Part shown: in pieces, positions 24,527-32,956 of the stretch
How positions within the stretch are numbered: position 1 is the first letter of the stretch
Layout of the letters: each line of letters begins with the position of its first letter
Position numbers and translations under genes: made by a program
DNA from: Neisseria chenwenguii
GTDB taxonomy: Bacteria; Pseudomonadota; Gammaproteobacteria; Burkholderiales; Neisseriaceae
Assembly (NCBI RefSeq): GCF_002216145.1
Contig: NZ_CP022278.1
Location: 1,240,001-1,304,000, forward strand
Length of the DNA: 64,000 bases
Reading direction: 5' to 3'
The notes under the pieces: generated by a model
The model's input: only the letters and a program-made list of their open reading frames with translations
Told to the model about the DNA's origin: nothing
The model's database searches: none

Positions 24527-26023
24527 TTACAGCAAAAATACCGTTGCCAGCCCCAAGAAAATCAAAAATCCGCCCGAATCGGTCACGGCGGTAATCAATA
24601 CCGAGCTGCCGAGCGCGGGGTCGCGGCCTGATTTTTCCATTACGGTGGGGATCATCACGCCCATGACGGCGGCGAGCAGCAGGTTGAGGGTCATGGCGGC
24701 AATCATGACGAGGCCGATACCGAAGCTGCCGTAGAGCAGCCACGCGACGACACCCATCACGCTGCCCCAAATCAGGCCGTTGACCATGGCGACGCCGACT
24801 TCTTTTTTGAGCAGCCGCCACGCCTGCGCGTCGGTAATCTGGCCGGAAGCCATGGCGCGCACGATCATGGTGATGGTTTGGTTGCCCGAGTTGCCGCCGA
24901 TGCCGGCCACAATCGGCATGAGCGCGGCGAGCGCGACGATTTTTTCGATGCTGCCTTCAAACGCGCCGATGACGCGGCTGGCGAGAAAAGCGGTGCAGAG
25001 GTTGATGGCGAGCCACATCCAGCGGTTTTTCACCGAATCCCAAATCGGCGCAAACAGGTCTTCTTCTTCCTGCAAACCGGCCATATTCAACATATCCGCT
25101 TCCGATTCTTCGCGGATCACGTCCACGATTTCATCGACGGTCAGCCTGCCGATAAGTTTTTTGTTTTCATCGACCACCGGCGCGGTTACCAAGTCGTAGC
25201 GTTCGAACGCCTGCGCTGCCTCTTCCGCGTCGTCGTCGGGACGGAAGCGCACGACGTCGGTGGACATCACGTTTTCCACCAGTTCTTCCGGGTCGGCCAC
25301 CAATAATTTGCGGATCGGCAAAACGCCTTTCAACACGTCGTTTTCATCGACCACGAAAATCTTGTCGGTATGGTCGGGCAGGCTTTCGAAACGGCGCAGA
25401 TAGCGCAACACCACCTCGCAGGCCACGTCGGCGCGGATGCTGACGAGTTCGAAATCCATAATCGCGCCGACCTGATGGTCTTCATACGACATCGCCGCCT
25501 GAACCTGCGCCCGCTCTTCCTCATCGCGGGTTTGCAGCGCCTCGTAAACGACTTGGTGCGGCAGATCGTCGGCCAGCGCCGCCAACTCGTCCGCGTCCAA
25601 ATCATCGACTGCTGCCAAGAGCTCGTCTTTGTCCATCGACTCGATCAGCGTTTCGCGCACCGAGTCGGATACTTCCAGCAACACCTCGCCGTCGTCTTCC
25701 GGTGCGACCAGCAGCCAGACGATATTACGCTCGCGTTGCGGCAGCGACTCGAGCACCGCAGCCACGTCGGCGGGGTGCAGTTCGGCCAGCAGCGCTGAAA
25801 GCTCGGTCAGCTTGATGCGCAGGCTTTCGTCTTCAATCGGCGAACCGGCTTCGATTTGCGGGAATGCGGGTTCGAGAATTTCGCAGAGGGAATGGATGCG
25901 GCTGAAATCGGCGGCGACGCTTTCCAAAATATTTTCGGTGTCGTCGTGTCCGGCGTTTCCAACGCCTTCGACGCGCACTTCGTCGGCCTGATTTTCGGGA
26001 AGATTTTTGTCAGGAGTGCTCAT
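24527..26023 (-). CDS. mgtE: Magnesium transporter MgtE
   Basis: A 498-residue magnesium channel. The domain order is as in MgtE: an acidic N domain of superhelical repeats (LLAELHPADVAAVLESLP and further ADE-rich repeats, residues 60-190), a CBS pair (about 195-320) that closes the pore when magnesium is bound, and five membrane helices (about 350-498) with the conserved GIGGNSGNQTITMIVRAMA pore segment. The C-terminus LVLAATVFLL-like hydrophobic end is present. It starts at 26023 (MSTPDKNLPEN) and stands alone. Confidence 0.94.
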   Translation of the reverse strand: MSTPDKNLPENQADEVRVEGVGNAGHDDTENILESVAADFSRIHSLCEILEPAFPQIEAGSPIEDESLRIKLTELSALLAELHPADVAAVLESLPQRERNIVWLLVAPEDDGEVLLEVSDSVRETLIESMDKDELLAAVDDLDADELAALADDLPHQVVYEALQTRDEEERAQVQAAMSYEDHQVGAIMDFELVSIRADVACEVVLRYLRRFESLPDHTDKIFVVDENDVLKGVLPIRKLLVADPEELVENVMSTDVVRFRPDDDAEEAAQAFERYDLVTAPVVDENKKLIGRLTVDEIVDVIREESEADMLNMAGLQEEEDLFAPIWDSVKNRWMWLAINLCTAFLASRVIGAFEGSIEKIVALAALMPIVAGIGGNSGNQTITMIVRAMASGQITDAQAWRLLKKEVGVAMVNGLIWGSVMGVVAWLLYGSFGIGLVMIAAMTLNLLLAAVMGVMIPTVMEKSGRDPALGSSVLITAVTDSGGFLIFLGLATVFLL

Positions 26024-26219
26024 AAATGCTCCGCCCGCACGATGCGGCGGCGCATTTCGGCGGGATTATCGGGTGGTGTGGATTTGGCGGATTGTTCTGA
26101 TTATCGAACTGGGAAGTTCCATGATGTTCGGCCTGAAACAGGCGTCGGGTTGCAAACGGGCGTATTCTACTCCGAAACGCGGCGGTTTGCGATTGTTAAC
26201 TTTGGATGAGGGAGGGGAA

Positions 26220-26270
26220 AGGCCGTCTGAAAATTTCGGCTACGCTCAGTATCCGGTTTTCAGACGGCCT
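26220..26270 (-). terminator. Hairpin overlapping the end of metR
   Basis: AGGCCGTCTGAAAA and TTTTCAGACGGCCT around another CGGCTACGCTCAGTATCCGG repeat. The right arm includes the last codons of metR, so the uptake sequence codes for the C-terminal KQAV. Confidence 0.6.
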
Positions 26271-27198
26271 GTTTCATCTCTAAAACGCTCAAGCCTTTCA
26301 AGTCGGCGAAACTGCGGTCGCGCACGATTTGGCAGAAGTTGTCGAGGTAGCTTTTGTTTTGGTCTTCGCTGCGCATGGCGGCGTAGAGTTCGCTGCGCAG
26401 GCCGTCTGAAGTAATCGGGCGGGAGATGACGTAGTCTTTTTCGAGGTAGGGCATGACTGTCCAGTAGGGCAGGGCGGCGATACCGCGGCGGCTGGCGACG
26501 AGCTGGATGATGGCGATGGTCAGCTCGCTGTGGCGGCGCGGGGGATTGATGCCGCGCGGTCGCAGGACTTTTTTAATCAGGTCGAGCATATCGTCGGGAA
26601 CGGGGTAGGTGATGAGGGTTTCGTCGGTGAAGTCTTCGGCCTGCCAGACGGGTTTGGCGGCGAGAAGGTGGTCTTTGGCGCAGATGCCGACCATTTCGTA
26701 GGAAAACAGGGGAAAGTAGCTGATGCCGGCTTGGGCTTCGGCTTCGGAGACGATGGCGATGTCGGCGCGGTGTTGCAGCAGGAGGCCGACGGGGTCGGCG
26801 TGGAAGCCGGAGACGATGTCGAGTTCGACTTGCGGCCAGAGCGGGCGGAATTCGCCCATGGCGGGCATGAGCCAGTCGAAACAGGTGTGGCATTCGACGG
26901 CGAGGCGCAGTTCGCCGGCTTCGCCTTCGATGATCTGGGCGAGGTCGCGTTCGGCGGTGGCGACTTGGGGGAGGAGGTCGCGGGCAAGCTGGAGGAGGCG
27001 TTCGCCGGTGGGGGTGAAGCGCAGGGGGTTGGATTTGCGCTCAAACAGCGGGGTTTCGTAGTAGTTTTCGAGGGCGCGGATTTGGTGGGAGAGGGCGGAT
27101 TGGGTGAGGAAAACGCGTTTGGCGGCGAGGGAGACGCTGCCGGTTTCTTCCAGCGCCAGCAGGGTTTTGAGGTGGCGCAGTTCGATAATCGAATCCAT
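26260..27198 (-). CDS. metR: LysR-type regulator of methionine genes
   Basis: A 312-residue LysR regulator. The N-terminal helix-turn-helix (ELRHLKTLLALEETGSVSLAAKRVFLTQSALSHQIRALE) and the effector domain agree with MetR, which activates metE/metF/metH with homocysteine; MetR hallmarks are VECHTCFDWLMPAMGEFR and the LGLL-type GLLLQHRADIAIVSE. No met gene is in the window. Starts at the ATG at 27198. The start codon is immediately followed upstream by an uptake sequence. Confidence 0.85.
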   Translation of the reverse strand: MDSIIELRHLKTLLALEETGSVSLAAKRVFLTQSALSHQIRALENYYETPLFERKSNPLRFTPTGERLLQLARDLLPQVATAERDLAQIIEGEAGELRLAVECHTCFDWLMPAMGEFRPLWPQVELDIVSGFHADPVGLLLQHRADIAIVSEAEAQAGISYFPLFSYEMVGICAKDHLLAAKPVWQAEDFTDETLITYPVPDDMLDLIKKVLRPRGINPPRRHSELTIAIIQLVASRRGIAALPYWTVMPYLEKDYVISRPITSDGLRSELYAAMRSEDQNKSYLDNFCQIVRDRSFADLKGLSVLEMKQAV

Positions 27199-27380
27199 TT
27201 TTCAGACGGCATTCCAAAAGGTTGGTCATGTGCGGATAGTAAAATGGTTCATGAAGTTTATCAAGCGGTATGAATCGGGCTGATGGTAAGAATCGGTGTT
27301 CACTATCCTGACTGTGAGTTTAGCCGGCATAGTCCACACTTTCGCCGGTGAAATCGTAAAAATGCAACGATTTCTAAGCA

Positions 27381-27842
27381 TTAAATTAAATCATCACGCT
27401 TTTTGCCGCGCCGAATCGCAAAACCATCACGCATACTCAAACCCATCAGCGATAAATTAACCAAACCTGCCAATAATTCAATTACTTGCACAGTATAAAA
27501 TACACTGTCAAACGCCTCTGCCTGCGCCTTGCTGTTCAAGAAAAACGCGGCCGGCAACAAAATCAGTAAACCGTTCATGGCGATAACAGGCATACGTTTG
27601 CGTTTGGCGGCAATCGGCGCAAACGTGCTTTTGCCACCCATTTTCATGCCTGTCGCGCCCATAATTGCCATGCTGGGAATAAATAAAATCATTGTATAAA
27701 CAATTAGTTGCTTCACTTTGACGACAGCAGCCAGCGACAAAAATAATTCGCTGATTAAGGTGCTGCTCCAAAACAAAGCGATACAGCAAAACGCCATTAC
27801 GGCGGCGATAGCGTGGATTTTGCGTAAAGTGGTGCGGTTCAT
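27381..27842 (-). CDS. Four-helix membrane protein of unknown function
   Basis: A 153-residue protein with about four hydrophobic segments: IHAIAAVMAFCCIALFWSS, LIVYTMILFIPSMAIMGAT, VIAMNGLLILLPAAFFLN and VIELLAGLVNLSLMGLSM, with basic loops (KMGGK, AKRKR, RRGKKRDD) that suggest their cytoplasmic side. It is the first gene of an AT-richer block that ends at 31928. It lies 106 bases after the MarR-type gene on the same strand and is probably under its control. No named family recognised. Confidence 0.75.
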   Translation of the reverse strand: MNRTTLRKIHAIAAVMAFCCIALFWSSTLISELFLSLAAVVKVKQLIVYTMILFIPSMAIMGATGMKMGGKSTFAPIAAKRKRMPVIAMNGLLILLPAAFFLNSKAQAEAFDSVFYTVQVIELLAGLVNLSLMGLSMRDGFAIRRGKKRDDLI

Positions 27843-27948
27843 CTTTCAATACTCCGTGCCTGTAAAATATGAAACCATTTTACTTTATTAGTAAACTGGT
27901 TGTTAATAAAAAGAAAATAAGTTTTCAAAATGAACACGTACCAAAAAA

Positions 27949-28389
27949 TCAACCATTTGTTTTGTAATGTAAATTAAGTTGAGACAAAACGCGCACCGTT
28001 GCAGCCAAATCATCGGGGTGAAATTGGGCGGCGACTTTTTGTGCGTGTTGCTGCCATTGTGTTTGAATATGGGTAAATTCGGCTTGTCCGCGTTCGGTTA
28101 AGGCGTACAAGGGTGAGCGTTTGTGCGCAGGATTGGGCAGCGTGGTAATCAGTTTTTCTTCAATCAGAACATTGACTTGTTTTAACGCACCTTGTCGGGT
28201 AATGCCCATTTTTTCGGCAATTTGCGGAATATTCGGCGCAGTCTCTGCTAGCGCAATCGCACCCAACACTTGCCAACGGGCGGTATTCAAACCCAAAGGT
28301 TGGGTGAATTGGTTGCCCCATTCGTGCAAAACGCCGTTTAAGCGGAAAATATTGAGTGTGATTTAGGTAACGGCTTCGTCTGGTTTCAT
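27949..28389 (-). pseudogene. MarR-family regulator with a stop at codon 9
   Basis: The main open part (27949-28329) gives a winged-helix regulator: WQVLGAIALAETAPNIPQIAEKMGITRQGALKQVNVLIEEKLI and the wing LPNPAHKRSPLYALTERG. In the same frame, from an ATG at 28389 with a GAG binding site, the sequence reads MKPDEAVT, TAA (28365-28363), then ITLNIFRLNGVLHEWGNQF. That N-terminal helix is needed for dimerisation in MarR proteins, so the TAA is best explained as a mutated glutamine, glutamate or lysine codon. A shortened product from the TTG at 28329 is possible but doubtful. Confidence 0.75.
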
Positions 28390-28451
28390 GGTAAGCATCT
28401 CGTATAAAAAAGAAATTAGTTTACCATTTTTGACAATAAATTGTAAATTTC

Positions 28452-28463
28452 AGGCTACCTGAA
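28452..28463 (+). other. DNA uptake sequence of the Eikenella dialect
   Basis: AGGCTACCTGAA, exact match to the AG-eikDUS dialect rather than to the host AGGCCGTCTGAA. It sits in the near-palindrome AAATTTCAGGCTACCTGAAA beside the next gene's stop. Confidence 0.7.
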
Positions 28464-28465
28464 AT

Positions 28466-29158
28466 TTACGCCTGCCACCACTTCACATCTTTGCGATTTC
28501 GCGCATAAAACCACACCAAAATCAACGGCGGAATCACATAACCAATCGTTACCAAAAAACCATGCAACAAATGCGCCGCAGGTTCGGATAATTGCGCCAC
28601 ATGCTTCATCGGCGACAACCACGGCGACATATTGACTGCCGTCAGCGACAAAAACACCACTTGCCATTTTAAATCAAGGTGTTGTGCTTTTGATTTTATC
28701 CACGCATACGCCAACAGCACTGCCATAAATCCCACTTCGATCAGCCACGACCATTCGCCATATTTCGCCCACCAGCCCCAGCCAAATTTAATGTCCGAAT
28801 ACGGATACAACGCCAAATCCTGATTATGCACAGGCACATCAGCGCACCAATGCAACATGGAACATAAAAACGCAAACCATGCTACCTTATTGTTTTGATA
28901 GAAAAAATAACACAGCCACGCAAACAAACCCGACCACACCGCCGCCATCAGCAGCGAATGATCCCAATCAATAAACACCAAATCAAAATACAAATACGGC
29001 AGCGTATTCACATTGCCACGCACCGTGTCCGCGCCGCCGACAATCATCAGCCCGTTCACAATATCAATCACGCCCGCGCCGATAAACAAAGGCAGCGCAG
29101 GTACATCAGGTTTATGCGCTTTCAACGCCGCCGCCACCGCAAAATGTCCGAAATACAT
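28466..29158 (-). CDS. Polytopic membrane protein of unknown function
   Basis: A 230-residue protein with five to seven hydrophobic segments (for example HSLLMAAVWSGLFAWLCYFFYQ, WLIEVGFMAVLLAYAW, WQVVFLSLTAVNMSPWL and LLHGFLVTIGYVIPPLILVWFYA). Conserved-looking polar residues lie in membrane-near positions: FGHFAVAAALKAH at the start, FIDWDHSLL and LHWCADVPVH. The pattern of His and Asp residues recalls membrane-bound hydrolases of the YdjM kind, but I cannot assign it. The ATG at 29158 follows a GGAGA binding site. Part of the AT-richer block, divergent from the TetR gene. Confidence 0.75.
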   Translation of the reverse strand: MYFGHFAVAAALKAHKPDVPALPLFIGAGVIDIVNGLMIVGGADTVRGNVNTLPYLYFDLVFIDWDHSLLMAAVWSGLFAWLCYFFYQNNKVAWFAFLCSMLHWCADVPVHNQDLALYPYSDIKFGWGWWAKYGEWSWLIEVGFMAVLLAYAWIKSKAQHLDLKWQVVFLSLTAVNMSPWLSPMKHVAQLSEPAAHLLHGFLVTIGYVIPPLILVWFYARNRKDVKWWQA

Positions 29159-29203
29159 CAATAATCTCCTGTTTCATCAATGCGTGTAGTCTATAAAATT
29201 TTC

Positions 29204-29215
29204 AGACAGCCTGAA
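29204..29215 (+). other. Mosaic uptake sequence
   Basis: AGACAGCCTGAA differs by one base from the Kingella dialect AGGCAGCCTGAA; the opposite strand just to the left reads GCTGTCTGAA, one base from the host form. It lies in the divergent promoter region of the membrane protein and TetR genes. Confidence 0.45.
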
Positions 29216-29300
29216 ACGGTTAAAATATCTAAAACTTGCCTAATAATAGGATAAATTTTAAAATTTGTATGATTACTAGGCTGATTAAAAGGAAAACATT

Positions 29301-29873
29301 ATGCTGCCTGAAAAAACAACCGACCGCCGCATTATCAAAAGTCATCGTGATATTCGCGCCGCTTTGGTGGATTTATTACACGAAAAACCCTATGAAAACA
29401 TCACAGTACAAGAAATTCTTAACCGCGCCCTGATTAACCGCAATACGTTTTACAAATATTATTCGGGCAAAAGCGCGTTGGCGGGCGCGATGATTGCCGA
29501 TTTCAAACGCCAATACGCCGATTTGGTGCGCCAACGGTTTAGCGGTCATGCCGATTTGAGTACGCTGCTGCAACTCGCGCCCGAGTTGTTTTCACAACGT
29601 AAGCTATTGTTGGCATTATGGAAAATTGAGAGCAAACGCCATCATCTGTATGCTGATATGTTCGCCTTGATAAAACAGGGATTTTGGCAGCAAATGCAAC
29701 AAAAAAATCCGCAATATCAATCAGATAATGCGGGTTACCAAGCCGAATTGTACGCCACACTCGCGCTGACTTCGGTGCGCTATTATTTTGAGCGCGATTT
29801 ACCTTTGCCTGTGGCGCAGTTATCAACCATTTGGCGTGAAATGATTGATGTAGCTGATGTTCAGGCTGCCTGA
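29301..29873 (+). CDS. TetR/AcrR family regulator
   Basis: A 190-residue repressor. The N-terminal helix-turn-helix is typical: SHRDIRAALVDLLHEKPYENITVQEILNRALINRNTFYKYY (residues about 14-55). The ligand domain has TetR_C-type helices. The first codons overlap the uptake-like sequence ATGCTGCCTGAA (29301-29312), so the start codon itself lies in it. The gene is divergent from the membrane protein gene at 28466, the expected target of its control. It is in the AT-richer block. Confidence 0.88.
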   Translation: MLPEKTTDRRIIKSHRDIRAALVDLLHEKPYENITVQEILNRALINRNTFYKYYSGKSALAGAMIADFKRQYADLVRQRFSGHADLSTLLQLAPELFSQRKLLLALWKIESKRHHLYADMFALIKQGFWQQMQQKNPQYQSDNAGYQAELYATLALTSVRYYFERDLPLPVAQLSTIWREMIDVADVQAA

Positions 29874-29874
29874 A
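29863..29874 (+). other. DNA uptake sequence of the Simonsiella dialect
   Basis: AGGCTGCCTGAA, exact match to AG-simDUS, at the 3' end of the TetR gene, overlapping its stop codon. Confidence 0.7.
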
Positions 29875-29924
29875 AACAGAAAAACACCGTTTTGCTAAAA
29901 AAACGGTGTTTTTCTTATATCTTA

Positions 29925-30913
29925 TTAAATTTTCACTAAAATTTTCCCCATTTGTGCATTGCTCGCCATATATTCATGCGCTTGCACCATTTCATCAAAG
30001 GCAAAAATTTTGTCGATTTCAGGTTTTAACTGACCACTTGCCAAGCCATCAAACACAAATTGTTTCGCTTGTGCCAATTTTTCAGGCACGGTGGTGATTT
30101 CAAATAGTTCGTAGCCGCGCACGGCTAAGTGTTTGCCCAAAATCGGGAACACTGGCACGGCGATGTCATCGTAGCTTAATGCACCGTAAATGATGTAACG
30201 CCCGTCTTGCGCCATTGCATTGATGATTTTCGCCGCTTCTTTGCCGCCCACAGGGTCGAACACCAAATTCACGCCTTTTCCGCCTGAAATTTCCAATAAT
30301 TTCGCTGTAATATCATCTTCTTGCGTTGTCACCACAAAATCCGCGCCTTTTTCCAGCAACACATCGCCTTTGGCGTGCGTGCGAGAAAGCGCAATCACGG
30401 TCGCGCCTTGCATTTTGGCGATTTGAATTGCCGCCAAGCCCACCGAGCTGGTCGCCGCATTCAGCACTACAAAATCGCCTGCCTGCACGTTTCCGAACTC
30501 AATCAAGCCGCCGTATGCGGTTACAAACATCATCCAGCTTGCCGTCGCTTGTTCCATCGTCAGATTTTCAGGGTGTTTGACCACGGCGTGAACAGGCATA
30601 TTCACGATTTCGCCGTAAGTGCCGTATTCGGTGAACATAAATGACGGAATCACGCTCACTTTATCGCCAGCCTTGAACTCACGCACATTTTCGCCCACCG
30701 CCGTAACCACGCCAGCCCCTTCGTAACCCATTGTCGCAGGGAATACAGGCTCAATCACATACGCCCCTTCACGGTACATCATTTCTGCGCGGTTTAAGCC
30801 CAAGGCTTGCATTTGAATTTGTACTTCATTGGCTTTGGGCGCAGAAACGGTTACGTCCACGATTTGCAAAACATCAGGCGCACCTGTTTGATTAAATTGG
30901 ATTTTTTAGACAT
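29925..30913 (-). pseudogene. Zinc-independent alcohol dehydrogenase/quinone oxidoreductase, frameshifted at its start
   Basis: NADPH-dependent oxidoreductase of the medium-chain family. The open part gives 314 residues with MGYEGAGVVTAVGENV, the nucleotide-binding AATSSVGLAAIQIAKMQGA and the end AQMGKILVKI; zinc ligands are absent. The natural start is an ATG at 30913 (ATG TCT then six A). With seven A the frame reads MSKKIQFNQTGAPDVLQIVDV and joins the long open frame exactly; with six it fails. So one A is missing in a homopolymer. Divergent from a LysR gene. Confidence 0.75.
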
Positions 30914-30957
30914 TTTTAAATTTCTTTCTTTGAATGAATTGCGATGTGGACATTATA

Positions 30958-31017
30958 CAGTTTTGCGTAAAAATGATAATATGGCAAAAAATCAAATCAG
31001 TTTTGCGTAAAACGCAA
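30958..31017. promoter_or_regulatory. Operator-like repeats between the oxidoreductase and lysR genes
   Basis: CAGTTTTGCGTAAAA occurs twice, at 30958-30972 and 30998-31012, exactly 40 bases apart (about four helix turns). The second copy extends into the perfect inverted repeat TTGCGT-AAA-ACGCAA (31003-31017), which contains a T-N11-A core typical of LysR sites. A -10-like TATACAG-type sequence is near 30953. Confidence 0.6.
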
Positions 31018-31025
31018 GGGTAATC

Positions 31026-31928
31026 ATGGACTATTTTTCCGCCTTACACGTTTTTCATTCCGTGTGCGAAACGGGTAATTTCACCGCCACCGCCAAACAA
31101 TTAGGCGTTGCCGTGTCATCGGTAACGCGCCAAATGGACAATTTAGAACAATCGCTTGGCATTGCCTTGTTCAACCGTTCCACCCGCAAATTGTCGCTCA
31201 CAGGCGCAGGCATTCGTTATCAAAAACAAACCAAGCCGATTCTGGACGATTTATTACAAGTAAATCAACAAATTAAAGATGATGTATTAGAGCCGAAAGG
31301 AAAATTGCGCCTGACGTTTCCCAGCACTTACGGCATCAGCAAACTTGCGCCTTTGCTTGCCGATTTCGCCCGACAATATCCCAAAATTGAATTGGAACTT
31401 ATCAGTAGTGATGATTTTGTGGATTTATTCAGCCAGCCGATTGATTTGGCGATTCGTTTGGGACAAGTCAGCGATGAGCGTTTGATTGCCAAAAAAATCG
31501 CACCGCAACGGCGATTGTTGGTGGCAAGTCCTGCTTATTTGGCGCAACACGGCACGCCGCGCCAGCCGCAAGATTTAGCCGCGCATAATTGTTTGCCGTT
31601 TACTTTTCGCGGTTTGGCGGCAAAATGGTATTTTAAACAAGGCAATCGTACGCAAAATATTTGGGCAAAAGGCAATTTGTCGGGCAACAACGCCGAAATG
31701 CTGCTGCAAGCGTGTTTGGACGGACTGGGCATCACGCATTTGCCCGATTGGTTGGTGGCAAGGCATTTGCAGTCGGGCAGATTGGTAGAAATTTTTGCTG
31801 ATTGGCACATCGCGCCGTCTGACACGGCAGAAAGTGATGGGATTTATTTGGTGTACACGCCGAATAATCGGCAGATGATGAAGATTAATGTGTTGGCAGA
31901 ATTTTTGTTTGCGCGGTTGCAGAGCTGA
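31026..31928 (+). CDS. LysR-family regulator
   Basis: A 300-residue LysR protein: helix-turn-helix FHSVCETGNFTATAKQLGVAVSSVTRQMDNLEQSLG near residues 10-45, then an effector domain of the CrgA/DsdC-like type (LRLTFPSTYGISKLAPLLADFARQYPKIELEL). It is divergent from the oxidoreductase gene at 29925, with repeats of the LysR type between them, so it most likely regulates that gene and itself. Last gene of the AT-richer block; a host-type hairpin follows. Confidence 0.9.
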   Translation: MDYFSALHVFHSVCETGNFTATAKQLGVAVSSVTRQMDNLEQSLGIALFNRSTRKLSLTGAGIRYQKQTKPILDDLLQVNQQIKDDVLEPKGKLRLTFPSTYGISKLAPLLADFARQYPKIELELISSDDFVDLFSQPIDLAIRLGQVSDERLIAKKIAPQRRLLVASPAYLAQHGTPRQPQDLAAHNCLPFTFRGLAAKWYFKQGNRTQNIWAKGNLSGNNAEMLLQACLDGLGITHLPDWLVARHLQSGRLVEIFADWHIAPSDTAESDGIYLVYTPNNRQMMKINVLAEFLFARLQS

Positions 31929-31935
31929 TAAAGGG

Positions 31936-31969
31936 ATGCCGTCTGAAAATTTTCAGACGGCATTTTTTA
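31936..31969 (+). terminator. Host-type uptake-sequence hairpin after lysR
   Basis: ATGCCGTCTGAAAA and its complement joined without loop, then TTTTTT. It is in the host dialect and marks the right edge of the imported block. Confidence 0.75.
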
Positions 31970-32087
31970 GTAGGGCTGCAGTCATACCGTTTTATCGTGA
32001 TATTCGGCCGAAACATCTGTATCGTGCCATGTTGCACGGTTTTCAGATTACAATAGCCGTTTTGTAATGGATTGAGGAAGGGTACAG

Positions 32088-32837
32088 ATGGCAACACGTC
32101 AGGAAGTTTTGGATTGGTGCGCCCAGACGCTGCAACCGCATCTTTATAAAGATTACGCGCCGAACGGTTTGCAGGTTGAAGGTAAAGAAGAAATCAATAA
32201 AATTGTTACCTCGGTAACGGCAAGTAAGGCGGCAATTGATTTTGCCGTGAAAGAGGGGGCGGACATGCTGCTGGTGCATCACGGTATGTTTTGGAAGAGT
32301 GAACCGCTGACGATTACCGGCTGGAAGAAGGAGCGCATTGCAACGCTGTTACAACACCAAATCAATATGGCCGGTTACCATCTGCCCTTGGACGGACATG
32401 CGCAGTTGGGCAATAACGCGCAATTGGCGAAACTGCTGGACTGGGAGTTGGAGTATTTGTGCGGCGAGCAGGATTTAATCAGTGTAGGCCGTCTGAAAAC
32501 GCCGCTGACGCTGGCGCAGTTGGGCAGGAAAATCGCAGAAGTATTGCAGCGTGAGCCGGATGTTATCGGAAGAGAAAATAAGGAAATTAAACGCATTGCC
32601 TGGTGCAGCGGCGGTGCGCAGGGATTTTTTCAGACGGCAATCGATGCCGGTGTTGATGCGTATGTAACCGGCGAGATTTCCGAGTCGCAATATCATCTGG
32701 CAAACGAAACGGCAACGGCATTTATCGGGGCAGGGCATCATGCTACAGAACGCTACGGGATTCAGGCTTTGGGAGAAGCCGTGTCTAAGCATTTTGGTGT
32801 AACAGAGTGTTATTTTGACGAACCAAATCCGGTTTGA
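32088..32837 (+). CDS. NIF3-like dinuclear metal protein
   Basis: A 249-residue member of the NIF3/YbgI family, hexameric ring proteins with a two-metal site, linked to GTP cyclohydrolase-like or repair functions but without firm role. Metal ligands are visible: VHHGMFW near residue 65, the DGHAQLGNN motif and the late GHHATERYG. Length is right for the short form. No evident operon; the petABC promoter follows 120 bases later. Confidence 0.92.
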   Translation: MATRQEVLDWCAQTLQPHLYKDYAPNGLQVEGKEEINKIVTSVTASKAAIDFAVKEGADMLLVHHGMFWKSEPLTITGWKKERIATLLQHQINMAGYHLPLDGHAQLGNNAQLAKLLDWELEYLCGEQDLISVGRLKTPLTLAQLGRKIAEVLQREPDVIGRENKEIKRIAWCSGGAQGFFQTAIDAGVDAYVTGEISESQYHLANETATAFIGAGHHATERYGIQALGEAVSKHFGVTECYFDEPNPV

Positions 32838-32956
32838 AACCAAAAAATATCACAAAAACTTTACCTTAATTTAAATAATACTTTGAGTATCCGTGCAAAC
32901 TAGGTAGAATTACAGTGTTTAATGGCTCGGTATTCCCAAAATTTTAGGACGACTGA

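Noticed and set aside
31814..31824. Host-like uptake sequence (GCCGTCTGA) in the LysR gene of the imported block
   Set aside because: Only nine bases match and the end is different (CACGG), so it may be chance; it does not contradict the foreign dialects.
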